Notes: generated by a model not told the origin, from the sequence alone. A DNA stretch of 24,163 bases from Candidatus Vogelbacteria bacterium (GCA_016201425.1 JACQCW010000068.1:1-24163), one strand, 5' to 3'; positions 8,799-15,742 are shown, numbered from the stretch's first letter. Translations and numbers: made by a program.

Positions 8799-10247
8799 GT
8801 GTCCAACAACGAAACAATTCTACGATTCGAAGATGTTTCATTTGAATATGGCCATTTAAAACCGATTTTAGATCAGGTTAGTTTTTCTGTGCGACGAGGA
8901 ACAAAAACAACCATCATGGGGCAAAATGGAGCCGGCAAAAGCACCATTTTCGGGTTAATCACAAAAGCGCTTAAACCAGATCTAGGAGACGTCCACGTAG
9001 GGACCAACATATCAATCGCGATTTCGCGTCAGGTGATTCCACGCAATGAACTTGATCTTACGGTAAAAGAATTTTTCCAAAAATGCTTTTACAAGATTGT
9101 TTATGACATAGATCCTAAAATCGACACTGCTTTGGATACAGTGCACCTGAAAGCGCCACACGACAAAATCATTAAGTCTTTTTCAGGTGGTCAGCAGGCA
9201 CGACTCCTACTCGCGTCCGCACTCATACAAAATCCAGATCTTCTCCTATTAGACGAACCGACGAACAACCTCGATAAGATTGGAATCGAACATCTGACAA
9301 AATTCCTAACTGAATACAAAAAGACGTGCATAGTGATCTCGCATGACGCCACGTTCCTAAACGCCTTTACTGACGGCGTTTTATATCTAGATGTGTTTAC
9401 CCACAAAATAGAACAGTATGTTGGTGACTACCTTGATGTAGAAGAACAAATAAAAGCCCGCGTGGAAAAAGAAAATAGAAAAAACGCACAGCTGGCCAAA
9501 GAAATCCAAGCAAGTAAAGATAAGGCAAACGCATTCGCGTATAAAGGTGGCCAGATGCGATTGGTTGCCAAAAAGATGCGAGAAAAGGCCGAAGAGCTTG
9601 AGGAGGAAAAGGTGGAGATAAGAAAAGAGGACCGAACGATTCGTCCTTTCATCATTCCCATGCAAAAAAATCTCATTGGAGAAATTCTAGATATTTCGCA
9701 AGTAAAAATCATTAAAAATAATAAAGCTGTAGAGAAAAAAATAAAGATATCTCTTAGACGAAATACTCACCTTTTGGTTAAAGGCCCGAATGGTATAGGC
9801 AAAAGCACTCTTCTTGAATCCATCGTCCAAAAAGCCCCAGGCTCTAAAATTGCTGCTGGTGTAAAAGTTGGATATTATAGACAGGATTTTTCTACACTAA
9901 ATTTTGACCACACGGTCTACGATTCTCTGATTAAAGTTATGGAGAAACCAGATGAGCAACGTATGCGAAGTGTTGCGGCCGGATTCCTGATTACTGCCGA
10001 TCTGATGCACTCAAGGATCGGAAGTTTGTCTGAGGGACAAAAGGGATTAGTTGCTTTCGCACGACTAGTTCTAGACGAACCAGGTCTTCTCATCCTCGAC
10101 GAACCCACAAATCACATAAACTTTCGCCATATTCCAATTATAGCCGAAGCGCTAAAAAATTATGAGGGGGCCATGATACTCGTCTCACACTCTCATGATT
10201 TTGTAAACCAAGTCAGAATTGATGACGAGCTTAATCTTGAAAAATGA
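8799..10247 (+). CDS. ABC-F family ATPase
   Basis: The 482-aa soluble protein has two ABC domains and no membrane segments, the ABC-F layout of ribosome-associated translation factors (EttA, Uup, resistance-type). Domain 1 has Walker A GQNGAGKST (about 41-49), signature FSGGQQAR, and Walker B LLLLDEPTNNLD. A charged linker rich in K and E (about 215-280) follows. Domain 2 has Walker A GPNGIGKST, a variant signature LSEGQKG, and LLILDEPTNHINF. The H-loop histidines (ISHDATF, VSHSHDF) are present. It probably acts on the ribosome's E site in an ATP-dependent way; which subfamily cannot be told. The start is GTG with no clear Shine-Dalgarno sequence. Its stop at 10247 directly abuts the stop of convergent ftsX. 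Confidence 0.88.
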   Translation: MSNNETILRFEDVSFEYGHLKPILDQVSFSVRRGTKTTIMGQNGAGKSTIFGLITKALKPDLGDVHVGTNISIAISRQVIPRNELDLTVKEFFQKCFYKIVYDIDPKIDTALDTVHLKAPHDKIIKSFSGGQQARLLLASALIQNPDLLLLDEPTNNLDKIGIEHLTKFLTEYKKTCIVISHDATFLNAFTDGVLYLDVFTHKIEQYVGDYLDVEEQIKARVEKENRKNAQLAKEIQASKDKANAFAYKGGQMRLVAKKMREKAEELEEEKVEIRKEDRTIRPFIIPMQKNLIGEILDISQVKIIKNNKAVEKKIKISLRRNTHLLVKGPNGIGKSTLLESIVQKAPGSKIAAGVKVGYYRQDFSTLNFDHTVYDSLIKVMEKPDEQRMRSVAAGFLITADLMHSRIGSLSEGQKGLVAFARLVLDEPGLLILDEPTNHINFRHIPIIAEALKNYEGAMILVSHSHDFVNQVRIDDELNLEK

Positions 10248-11174
10248 CTATACTTTTAGATATTTTCTAACAGCGAGAAAACTAGAGACCACCCCAAGTC
10301 CAACACCGCCAGCCAACAGGATTAGGAAAATTTGGAAGAAATTTTGAAGATAATATTGACTAACATTGATTCCACCAAAAAAATTCTCTGTTACCTGACC
10401 AAGCCACGATGTTGTCGGATAAAGTATGAGCATGGCGATGAGTGCTCCAACAAATCCGTAAATAATTCCAGTTATGATAAACGGGCCACGAATATACCAA
10501 TTGCTCGCGCCGACAAGTCGCATAACGGCAATCTCTTCTTTAGCGATAAATATGGCGAGACGAACAGTGTTGAATGTTACCAAAACAACAATTATAACAA
10601 ACAACAAGGAGACTGCAAAACCTAATTTCTGTGCAGAGTCAACGATCTTAGCCAAGCGATCAATTATCTTTTTGTTTTGGTAAAAGTTAACTTTATCAAC
10701 AATATTAACCCCATTCACAGTTAGTGCCTGATCAGATTCTAAAAATCTAGCAATACCCTCATACTGTGACGGCTCTTTTGCCTTAACACTCAAGCTCGCG
10801 CCGAGCGGATTATCTCCAATCTCCGCAAGTGAACTTGAAATAAGCGAATTATCTTTATGGCGTTCCTTAAAATCTGCCAGGGCTTGCTCGCTACTTGTAT
10901 AAGTAATACTGCGAACCTCAGGCAAGGCTATGAGGGCAGTCTTTAAATCATTGATATCAGCCTCATTAGCATCGGTACGAAAGTAAATGTTCACATCCAC
11001 ACGATCCTTCACAAGACTGAGAGCCGAGTCTAACACGGCCCCACCAACAATCAACGAACCAACAATAAATAACGTCACCACCATCACGAGTACAGAGGCA
11101 AAAGACACGATACCACTTCGCCAAAAATTTATAAATCCTGTTTTAACTACCCTTTTAAAATTTACCGATCTCAT
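10248..11174 (-). CDS. ftsX: Cell division protein FtsX
   Basis: The 308-aa protein has the FtsX plan. A short cytoplasmic N-terminus precedes a first membrane segment (about 20-45). A large extracellular domain (about 46-180) contains the ring-like VDVNIYF and EQALADFKE stretches. Three more membrane segments lie near 187-208, 232-258 and 279-303, with the conserved EEIAVMRLVGASNWYIRGPF loop after the second. FtsX is the membrane partner of FtsE; the complex activates peptidoglycan hydrolases at division. It starts 2 nt after the ftsE stop, so the two are translationally coupled. Its stop abuts the stop of the convergent ABC-F gene with no terminator visible on either strand. Confidence 0.93.
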   Translation of the reverse strand: MRSVNFKRVVKTGFINFWRSGIVSFASVLVMVVTLFIVGSLIVGGAVLDSALSLVKDRVDVNIYFRTDANEADINDLKTALIALPEVRSITYTSSEQALADFKERHKDNSLISSSLAEIGDNPLGASLSVKAKEPSQYEGIARFLESDQALTVNGVNIVDKVNFYQNKKIIDRLAKIVDSAQKLGFAVSLLFVIIVVLVTFNTVRLAIFIAKEEIAVMRLVGASNWYIRGPFIITGIIYGFVGALIAMLILYPTTSWLGQVTENFFGGINVSQYYLQNFFQIFLILLAGGVGLGVVSSFLAVRKYLKV

Positions 11175-11176
11175 TT

Positions 11177-11857
11177 TTATAATGAATATTTACCCTTCTG
11201 TTCGTCCCTTAATATTTTACCTGAATCAAGCGTAATCACTCTCTTGCCAAGCGCGTCGACAGTGTTCTTGTTGTGAGTTGTCAAAATTATGGTTGTACCA
11301 AGTTCATTGATCTTTTTTAAAATATTGATGATGTCCATAGTATTTATGGGATCAAGGTTGCCCGTAGGTTCATCGGCAATAATTATCTCTGGTTGGTTCA
11401 CAATTGCTCTCGCAATGGCAACCCTCTGTCTTTCGCCGCCAGAGAGCTCGTGTGGAAAATTCCAAATCTTATCTTGAAGTCCAACCAATTTTAAAACACC
11501 CGGAACATCGGCCTCGATCTCGTCGTCTGGCCTGCCAGCCACCTCCATCGCAAAAGCAATATTCTCAAATGCTGTTTTGTTTGGCAATAGACGCCCATCT
11601 TGAAATACAGCACCCACCTTGCGTCTGTAATCCAATATCTCACTGCGCCCAAGTCTATGAATATCTGCTGAGTGATAGAAGACACTACCAGAGGTTGGGG
11701 TGTCCTCAGCAATAATCATTTTTAAGATGGTACTTTTACCCGCTCCTGAATGGCCAACAATTGAGACAAACTCTCCTTTGTTAATAGCAAACGTTATGTT
11801 GTCTAAAGCAACAGTATTGTTAGGATATTTTTTTGACACTTTCTCGAGATATATCAC
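11177..11857 (-). CDS. ftsE: Cell division ATP-binding protein FtsE
   Basis: This is a 226-aa ABC ATPase of standard FtsE length. Walker A is GHSGAGKST (35-43), the Q-loop is VFQDGRLLP (Q86), the signature is LSGGERQR (138-145) and Walker B is IIIADEPTGNLD (to 169), with a TTHN switch histidine. It powers the FtsEX complex at the inner face of the membrane. The start codon is GTG (11855-11857). TATAAT (11865-11870) ends 7 nt before it and no Shine-Dalgarno sequence exists, so the mRNA is probably leaderless. It is first in the ftsE-ftsX operon. Confidence 0.95.
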   Translation of the reverse strand: MIYLEKVSKKYPNNTVALDNITFAINKGEFVSIVGHSGAGKSTILKMIIAEDTPTSGSVFYHSADIHRLGRSEILDYRRKVGAVFQDGRLLPNKTAFENIAFAMEVAGRPDDEIEADVPGVLKLVGLQDKIWNFPHELSGGERQRVAIARAIVNQPEIIIADEPTGNLDPINTMDIINILKKINELGTTIILTTHNKNTVDALGKRVITLDSGKILRDEQKGKYSL

Positions 11858-11864
11858 AAAGTAT

Positions 11865-11870
11865 ATTATA
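11865..11870 (-). promoter_or_regulatory. -10 box of ftsEX, leaderless
   Basis: A perfect TATAAT on the minus strand ends 7 nt before the GTG start of ftsE. No convincing -35 box is seen. Confidence 0.5.
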
Positions 11871-11882
11871 TAACAGAGCTCT

Positions 11883-11926
11883 AAAAAAGCGAAAGCCTAA
11901 AGTTGCTTTTGGAAAGTAATTTTAGG
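11883..11926 (-). terminator. Probable terminator of prfB
   Basis: On the minus strand an imperfect stem starts with CCTAAA (11921-11926) pairing with TTTAGG (11896-11901), with further pairing inside (CTTT/AAAG). A T run (11883-11888) follows a few bases later. It overlaps the prfB stop codon. It is weaker than the other terminators here. Confidence 0.5.
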
Positions 11927-12836
11927 TTGAAACGTCAATCTTTGTCTTCTCAAAACTCTTTAGATCCTTCTCAGCTTCAATAAAGGGCTCGAGGTCTCCG
12001 GCTAAAACGGCGTCAATATTACTGACCTCAACCCCAGTCCTATGATCCTTAACCATTTTATACGGGTGCTGAACATACGATCTAATCTGACTTCCCCACT
12101 CGGCTGACGTAATCTTACTAATATACATTCCCTCTTCCTTTTTTATTCTTTGGTCTTCTAGATATTTAAATAGCTTACCCTTAAGTATCGCCATCGCCTT
12201 TGATCTATTGTCCGCCTGTGACCTTTCTTCGGTCGAGTGCACCGAAATGTTTGTAGGAAGATGGATAACACGTACTGCAGTTTCTCTCTTGTTCACATTT
12301 TGACCACCAGGCCCACCTGAGCGACTAAATTCAACCTTAATTTCGTCATCAGGGATCTCAATATCACTCTCGAGCCCCTTCTCAAACTTTGGTATGACTT
12401 CAACCATTGAGAAAGATGTGTGTCGCAACTTTTTGGCAGAAAATGGAGAGACACGGACTAGGCGATGAACACCGGATTCGTTTTTAAGCTCGCCATAAAC
12501 ACCTTTGCCCACAACTTCAAAAGTTATATTTCTGTAACCCCCCAGTGTATTGGCATTTGAGTGGATCAAGTATGATGTCCAGCCACGCTTCTCGATATAC
12601 TTCGAGTACATTTCAAAAAGCATCCGCGAAAAGTCTTCGGCGTCATCACCACCAGCACCAGAGAAAATAGTTATCACCGCCCCCCCCTTGTCGTACTTTC
12701 CTTCTCCAAGCGCTTCAACCTTGAGCCGCGTAATCTCTTTGATCACCTCGTGAGCGTGTATCTTATTCATCCAAAATCCAACGCCTTGCATCTCCGCCTC
12801 CAGCACCTCAATCTTTTGTTTTATCTCTTCTGACAT
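11922..12836 (-). CDS. prfB: Peptide chain release factor 2
   Basis: The 304-aa class I release factor has the stop-codon tripeptide SPF (130-132) in RLVRVSPFSAKKLRHTSF, which identifies RF2 (UAA/UGA). The catalytic SGGPGGQN loop has GGQ at 177-179. Codon recognition takes place in the decoding centre and peptide release by the GGQ loop. It is about 60 residues shorter than E. coli RF2: much of the N-terminal domain 1 is missing and there is no in-frame UGA frameshift site near the start, so the usual autoregulatory frameshift is absent. The start is set by an extended -10 box (TG-A-TAATAT, 12844-12852) ending 7 nt upstream; no Shine-Dalgarno sequence is seen. Its presence argues that UGA is a stop codon in this organism. 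Confidence 0.95.
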   Translation of the reverse strand: MSEEIKQKIEVLEAEMQGVGFWMNKIHAHEVIKEITRLKVEALGEGKYDKGGAVITIFSGAGGDDAEDFSRMLFEMYSKYIEKRGWTSYLIHSNANTLGGYRNITFEVVGKGVYGELKNESGVHRLVRVSPFSAKKLRHTSFSMVEVIPKFEKGLESDIEIPDDEIKVEFSRSGGPGGQNVNKRETAVRVIHLPTNISVHSTEERSQADNRSKAMAILKGKLFKYLEDQRIKKEEGMYISKITSAEWGSQIRSYVQHPYKMVKDHRTGVEVSNIDAVLAGDLEPFIEAEKDLKSFEKTKIDVST

Positions 12837-12843
12837 GTTCTGT

Positions 12844-12852
12844 ATATTATCA
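12844..12852 (-). promoter_or_regulatory. Extended -10 promoter of prfB, leaderless
   Basis: On the minus strand TG (12851-12852), one base, then TAATAT (12844-12849) ends 7 nt before the prfB ATG. Confidence 0.55.
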
Positions 12853-12857
12853 TATGT

Positions 12858-12886
12858 TTGATTTGATGCTAATGAAGCAATATAAT
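12858..12886 (+). promoter_or_regulatory. Promoter of the gene at 12911
   Basis: TTGATT (12858-12863), a 17-nt spacer and TATAAT (12881-12886). It is divergent from the prfB promoter and gives a leader of about 18 nt. Confidence 0.65.
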
Positions 12887-12910
12887 GCTTAAGTACTTAA
12901 TTATATAAGA

Positions 12911-13633
12911 ATGGAGAAATTAAATTTAAGAGAAAAAGAATCAGTAAGAATCATGTCGGCAAAAAGTGACCTGATTCACTTCTCAAAGAAACACAAAATC
13001 TCAAGCCTGGAGGATCGCGTGAACAGAGGAGTTAACCTGATTGGGATGTTCGCATTACATGAAATGGACGCAGGGATCCGAGATATCGCAAAGAAACTTG
13101 GCGCCCCATACGAAGACCTACTACGGATGACACTCGATATCCAACAAAGTGGCCCCTGGAAATACGCCGACAAATTGAAGGATGGCAAAGATCCAATCAT
13201 CAAAGCATGGATTACTCTGGAAGCAGCAAACACACTCGATAAGGGCCGCGAAATGCAGGTGACCGGCAAAGAGTTCATTCAAGATCTAGACCGAATGAAT
13301 AAATTAGTTGATGAAGCTAGCAACGATCCAGAACTATTTTATAAGAAGGCAGCGCAGTTTGTTCTTGAAGAATCAAAAAGGCAATTCAGAGTAGAAGATG
13401 GCGTGCCGATCTCCGAACATGAAAACGCATTTCTTGCTATGGCGATAAACGGATACGGTGCGGGTGTAATGCAAGACGCCGATGGAATACTGTATATCGG
13501 GGCGGAGAAAATTAACGACGAAACACTCACTAACTGGGGTTTAAAAACGGAGCAGAGAGACGACGGTCGAGGAAGAATTGTCACATTTTATATCAACGAA
13601 AAAGGAGAATTAGTTGCAAAAAAGCTTTTGTAA
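12911..13633 (+). CDS. Uncharacterised protein, 240 aa
   Basis: I do not recognise this protein. It is predicted soluble and mainly helical in the first 160 residues, with a segment resembling a small helix-turn-helix (GIRDIAKKLGAPYEDLLRMTLDI, about 56-78, too weak to assign). The C-terminal third (about 175-240) looks like alternating strands (DGILYIGAEKI, RGRIVTFYINEKGELVAKKLL). No signal peptide or membrane segment is visible. The ATG at 12911 follows a strong promoter by about 25 nt with little Shine-Dalgarno complementarity. The next gene (13732) is 98 nt downstream in the same direction and seems to have its own -10 box. The coding frame is clear; the function is unknown. Confidence 0.75.
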   Translation: MEKLNLREKESVRIMSAKSDLIHFSKKHKISSLEDRVNRGVNLIGMFALHEMDAGIRDIAKKLGAPYEDLLRMTLDIQQSGPWKYADKLKDGKDPIIKAWITLEAANTLDKGREMQVTGKEFIQDLDRMNKLVDEASNDPELFYKKAAQFVLEESKRQFRVEDGVPISEHENAFLAMAINGYGAGVMQDADGILYIGAEKINDETLTNWGLKTEQRDDGRGRIVTFYINEKGELVAKKLL

Positions 13634-13731
13634 TCATCTCGCGTAATTTTAATCTAGCTAAAGCAATTGTTAAAGAGTCATCAAACGTAAACCCAGATGT
13701 TATCGGCCAAAAGATTTATAGTCCGACAAGT

Positions 13732-14646
13732 ATGCCACATAGAACCGAGAGGAATATGCGCATAAGACAGACCCGAAGGATCTCTGAACCACCAGCACCA
13801 GAAGGTTTGACCGAAAAAGAAAAGAAGCGATCGGCCTTCTATCGTCGTCTTGCCTTCATTAAATCTCGCGAAATCTTCCGTGATAGCGCGATTGTCATAA
13901 TCAGAAAGATGAAGGAAAAGGGACAAGGTAGAATTACAAACGACACACTTGAGACTACGGTAACAAAAACAAAAAACAAGGTGGAGCAAAAAATGGAGGA
14001 GCTACGTTATATGACTGATATAATCAACAACGAGTTCCCTACTCTGCCGCCTCAGGTGGATCGTGTTATAGACATGGCCGGCGGCGCGGGAGATTTGGGC
14101 TTAGCTGTATCTATGGAAATGATGCTTCGTGGTCAAAAATTAAAAGAGACCAATATCGTCGACCCCGTCGCGGAGTTGTCGAACTTTAACCGACTGATTA
14201 TTGACGAACTACCTGACGCAGATAAGTTCAGAGAGATCGTTAAGTATAAAGTGAAATCTCTCCAGGAGGCAGAAATACAGGCCGACGCAATGGTTGTGGC
14301 CAAGCATGCATGCGGCGACCTTACAGATACAATTATAGAAAAATGGGTACAGTCCGATAGTCCTGTGCTTGTGCTGATGACATGTTGTCAGGACAAAGCC
14401 CAAGATCAACCTGCGCGCTACAAAATATCCCAAGAAGATTGGAAGAAGTGGTGCAAGGATTCAGCAAAAACAAACACGAACGATCCAATAAAGTTAGCAC
14501 AAGGAATGGCGGCCATGACAAGACTAGACCAAGCAAGAGTGGACTATTTAAAACGCTTCGGCTTCGAGGCCAAGCTCATCCAAACCGACAAATTCCCCAA
14601 GGGCGATGTGATAATCGCGCGAAGGATAAACTGGAGCCAAAAGTGA
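13732..14646 (+). CDS. METTL25-like SAM-dependent methyltransferase (Methyltransf_32-like)
   Basis: The 304-aa protein has a basic N-terminus of about 50 residues and a helical segment (to about 105). A Rossmann methyltransferase core follows: motif I DMAGGAGDLGLAV (D114 onward), an acidic residue in TNIVDPVAEL, then VAKHACGDLTDTI (K191-D196) and LMTCCQDKA (C218, C219). The 'KHxCGDLT' and 'CC' pair are hallmarks of the Methyltransf_32 family (METTL25, related to TRM13-type RNA methyltransferases). The substrate is unknown; RNA is plausible given the basic N-terminus. I chose ATG 13732 because TATAGT (13717-13722) lies 9 nt upstream; ATG 13756, preceded closely by GAGAGG, is an alternative. 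The last 15 nt overlap tRNA-Thr(CGT) on the opposite strand. Confidence 0.7.
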   Translation: MPHRTERNMRIRQTRRISEPPAPEGLTEKEKKRSAFYRRLAFIKSREIFRDSAIVIIRKMKEKGQGRITNDTLETTVTKTKNKVEQKMEELRYMTDIINNEFPTLPPQVDRVIDMAGGAGDLGLAVSMEMMLRGQKLKETNIVDPVAELSNFNRLIIDELPDADKFREIVKYKVKSLQEAEIQADAMVVAKHACGDLTDTIIEKWVQSDSPVLVLMTCCQDKAQDQPARYKISQEDWKKWCKDSAKTNTNDPIKLAQGMAAMTRLDQARVDYLKRFGFEAKLIQTDKFPKGDVIIARRINWSQK

Positions 14647-14705
14647 GAATCGGACTCACGTCCCCGCTTTACGAAAGCGGTGTTCTGCCACTGAACTATT
14701 TTGGC
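14632..14705 (-). tRNA. tRNA-Thr (anticodon CGT), with encoded CCA
   Basis: A complete cloverleaf reads on the minus strand: acceptor GCCAAAA/TTTTGGC (7 bp), D arm GTTC-AGTGGCA-GAAC, anticodon arm CCGCT-TTCGTAA-AGCGG (anticodon at 14671-14673), and T arm GTGAG-TCCGATT-CTCAC. Discriminator T (14635) and CCA (14632-14634) are encoded; the other tRNAs here have no CCA. The 3' end overlaps the last codons of the convergent methyltransferase gene. Confidence 0.93.
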
Positions 14706-14715
14706 GATCATTAGC

Positions 14716-14744
14716 ATTCTAAGTGCATATCAAAAAATTAGCAA
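14716..14744 (-). promoter_or_regulatory. Promoter of tRNA-Thr(CGT)
   Basis: On the minus strand TTGCTA (14739-14744), a 17-nt spacer and TAGAAT (14716-14721) lie 10 nt before the tRNA 5' end. Confidence 0.55.
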
Positions 14745-14747
14745 ATA

Positions 14748-14773
14748 TAAAAGCCCCAAACATGTTGGGGCCG
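14748..14773 (-). terminator. Terminator of the two-gene small operon
   Basis: On the minus strand a GC-rich hairpin (GCCCCAA paired with TTGGGGC around a short loop) is followed by TTTTATATTT. It begins 5 nt after the stop of the 84-aa gene and separates that operon from tRNA-Thr(CGT). Confidence 0.85.
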
Positions 14774-14777
14774 TTCT

Positions 14778-15032
14778 CTAGTCAATCCTATATCCAAGAT
14801 AATACTTTTCGTCGCGATGCTCTGGCAAAACCATTTCTGGATGATTAGCTTTCACATCTTCAATTAGTTTCTTCAAATCATCTTCACTAATGCAAAGATA
14901 CTGTGACATCCTATTCAATCCAGTGGCATCAACCTGACAGACAAACTGTTCAATCCACCTAACACTCAGATCAAGTAGCTTTTTCTCGTGCGACGCCAAA
15001 AGTGGTTCCGTCGAAATTAAAGTCCGAGTCAT
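14778..15032 (-). CDS. Small uncharacterised protein, 84 aa
   Basis: I do not recognise it. It is a soluble, mostly helical, acidic protein with no membrane segment. The part around NRMSQYLCISEDDLKKLIEDV (about 40-60) has the spacing of a helix-turn-helix but is not convincing. The start is well set: AAAGGAGGA lies 4 nt before the ATG, and the upstream gene stops at the base next to it (15033), so the two are co-translated. It is the last gene of an operon that appears to begin with tRNA-Thr(GGT). A terminator follows. Confidence 0.7.
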   Translation of the reverse strand: MTRTLISTEPLLASHEKKLLDLSVRWIEQFVCQVDATGLNRMSQYLCISEDDLKKLIEDVKANHPEMVLPEHRDEKYYLGYRID

Positions 15033-15308
15033 TTAATCCTCCTTTACTTGACCCATTAACTTATCGAGGATAGTCCAATCATAATCGTGACCATCTTTAA
15101 CAAATTCGCAATTTTGTAAAAGGGCCGCTTTGTTTTCTGGAAGCAACTCTCCTTTTCTCTTTCGCAAACAAATTATTTCATCGCGCAGCGCACTGACATT
15201 TGCGCAACATACAGGCAACGCCTTGCAGCGATAATCATCGGCGGCTTTATCGAACGTTCTGTCACAAAGCAAATTCCACTCCTCTTCAGTGAGAACAATC
15301 TTCTTCAC
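15033..15308 (-). CDS. Small cysteine-rich uncharacterised protein, 91 aa
   Basis: I do not recognise it. I place the start at GTG 15308: a perfect AGGAGG (15315-15320) lies 6 nt upstream, whereas the in-frame ATGs at 15326 and 15329 are upstream of that site. The protein is soluble with five cysteines (one in LLCDR, one in YRC, two adjacent in PVCCANV, one in QNCEF) plus one in IICLR, too irregular for a zinc-finger call. The 3' end of tRNA-Thr(GGT) is only 35 nt upstream, leaving little room for a separate promoter, so tRNA and gene probably share a transcript. Confidence 0.7.
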   Translation of the reverse strand: MKKIVLTEEEWNLLCDRTFDKAADDYRCKALPVCCANVSALRDEIICLRKRKGELLPENKAALLQNCEFVKDGHDYDWTILDKLMGQVKED

Positions 15309-15343
15309 CAAACACCTCCTCTTCATCAAAGAACAAATTCGAG

Positions 15344-15416
15344 AGCCGTTGGGCAGGATTGAACTGCCGACCTCGTCATTACCAATGACGTGCTCTACCG
15401 ACTGAGCTACAACGGC
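15344..15416 (-). tRNA. tRNA-Thr (anticodon GGT)
   Basis: Minus-strand cloverleaf of 73 nt: acceptor GCCGTTG/CAACGGC, D arm GCTC-AGTCGGTA-GAGC, anticodon arm CGTCA-TTGGTAA-TGACG (anticodon at 15381-15383), T arm GGCAG-TTCAATC-CTGCC, discriminator T. CCA is not encoded. It seems to head the transcript of the two small genes at 15308-14778. Confidence 0.96.
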
Positions 15417-15434
15417 GAAATATTACGTTAGTTA

Positions 15435-15463
15435 AAGATAATATATTAAGGGCAAATTATCAA
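15435..15463 (-). promoter_or_regulatory. Promoter of tRNA-Thr(GGT) and probably the two small genes
   Basis: On the minus strand TTGATA (15458-15463), a 17-nt spacer and TATCTT (15435-15440), 18 nt before the tRNA. Confidence 0.5.
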
Positions 15464-15466
15464 TAT

Positions 15467-15501
15467 AAAATGTTGCATTTTGGCCAAAATTATGGCATTT
15501 T
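15467..15501. repeat. Nested AT-rich palindrome
   Basis: A perfect 14-nt palindrome ATTTTGGCCAAAAT (15477-15490) is nested between AAAATG (15467-15472) and CATTTT (15496-15501). It lies between the divergent promoters of tRNA-Thr(GGT) and the tRNA-Asp region. No function can be assigned. Confidence 0.4.
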
Positions 15502-15518
15502 ATTTGTTACGAGTACAT

Positions 15519-15539
15519 GTCGGGGTAGCTCAGTTGGTA
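15519..15539 (+). pseudogene. Truncated tRNA remnant (5' acceptor strand and D-arm)
   Basis: The stretch has a 7-nt GTCGGGG, then TA, then GCTCAGTTGGTA, exactly the beginning of a tRNA up to the end of the D loop. It then breaks off: the second half of the D stem, anticodon and T arms are missing. It lies 55 nt upstream of intact tRNA-Asp. Confidence 0.65.
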
Positions 15540-15551
15540 CACAAGGAAATG

Positions 15552-15580
15552 TTTAAAAAAACAAGCGATTGTGCTAAGAT
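15552..15580 (+). promoter_or_regulatory. Promoter of tRNA-Asp
   Basis: TTTAAA (15552-15557), a 17-nt spacer and an extended -10 (TG-C-TAAGAT, ending 15580), 14 nt before the tRNA. Confidence 0.5.
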
Positions 15581-15594
15581 GTTTCCACAATAAT

Positions 15595-15668
15595 GCGGTC
15601 GTAGCTCAGCTGGTTAGAGCGCTTCCCTGTCACGGAAGAGGCCGTGGGTTCAAGTCCCATCGACCGCG
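15595..15668 (+). tRNA. tRNA-Asp (anticodon GTC)
   Basis: Complete 74-nt cloverleaf: acceptor GCGGTCG/CGACCGC, D arm GCTC-AGCTGGTTA-GAGC, anticodon arm CTTCC-CTGTCAC-GGAAG (anticodon at 15629-15631), T arm GTGGG-TTCAAGT-CCCAT, discriminator G. CCA is not fully encoded. A terminator follows 4 nt later. Confidence 0.97.
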
Positions 15669-15672
15669 CAGT

Positions 15673-15706
15673 AAAATAAAACCACCTTATAAGGTGCTTT
15701 TATTTT
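15673..15706 (+). terminator. Terminator of tRNA-Asp
   Basis: A long stem pairs AAAATAAAA with TTTTATTTT and CACCTT with AAGGTG, with a single C/C mismatch and a 2-nt loop gap. The U-rich right arm provides the termination run. The symmetric A/T arms could make it work on both strands. Confidence 0.8.
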
Positions 15707-15719
15707 ATAAGCGGGCAAA

Positions 15720-15741
15720 GCGAGTGAACTGCTTCACTCGC
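15720..15741. repeat. 9-bp hairpin between tRNA-Asp and the structured element
   Basis: GCGAGTGAA (15720-15728), loop CTGC, TTCACTCGC (15733-15741), perfectly paired. No T run follows. Confidence 0.6.
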
Positions 15742-15742
15742 G

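Noticed and set aside
8711..8809. 33-codon N-terminal extension of giant protein B
   Set aside because: It has no counterpart in paralogue A, lies upstream of a good promoter and overlaps the divergent ABC-F start.
11922..12836. UGA recoding to glycine (genetic code 25)
   Set aside because: An SPF-type RF2 is encoded, and ABC-F and methyltransferase genes end at TGA exactly at neighbouring gene or tRNA boundaries.
15309..15329. Upstream ATG starts for the cysteine-rich small protein
   Set aside because: They precede the perfect AGGAGG site, which is ideally spaced for GTG 15308.
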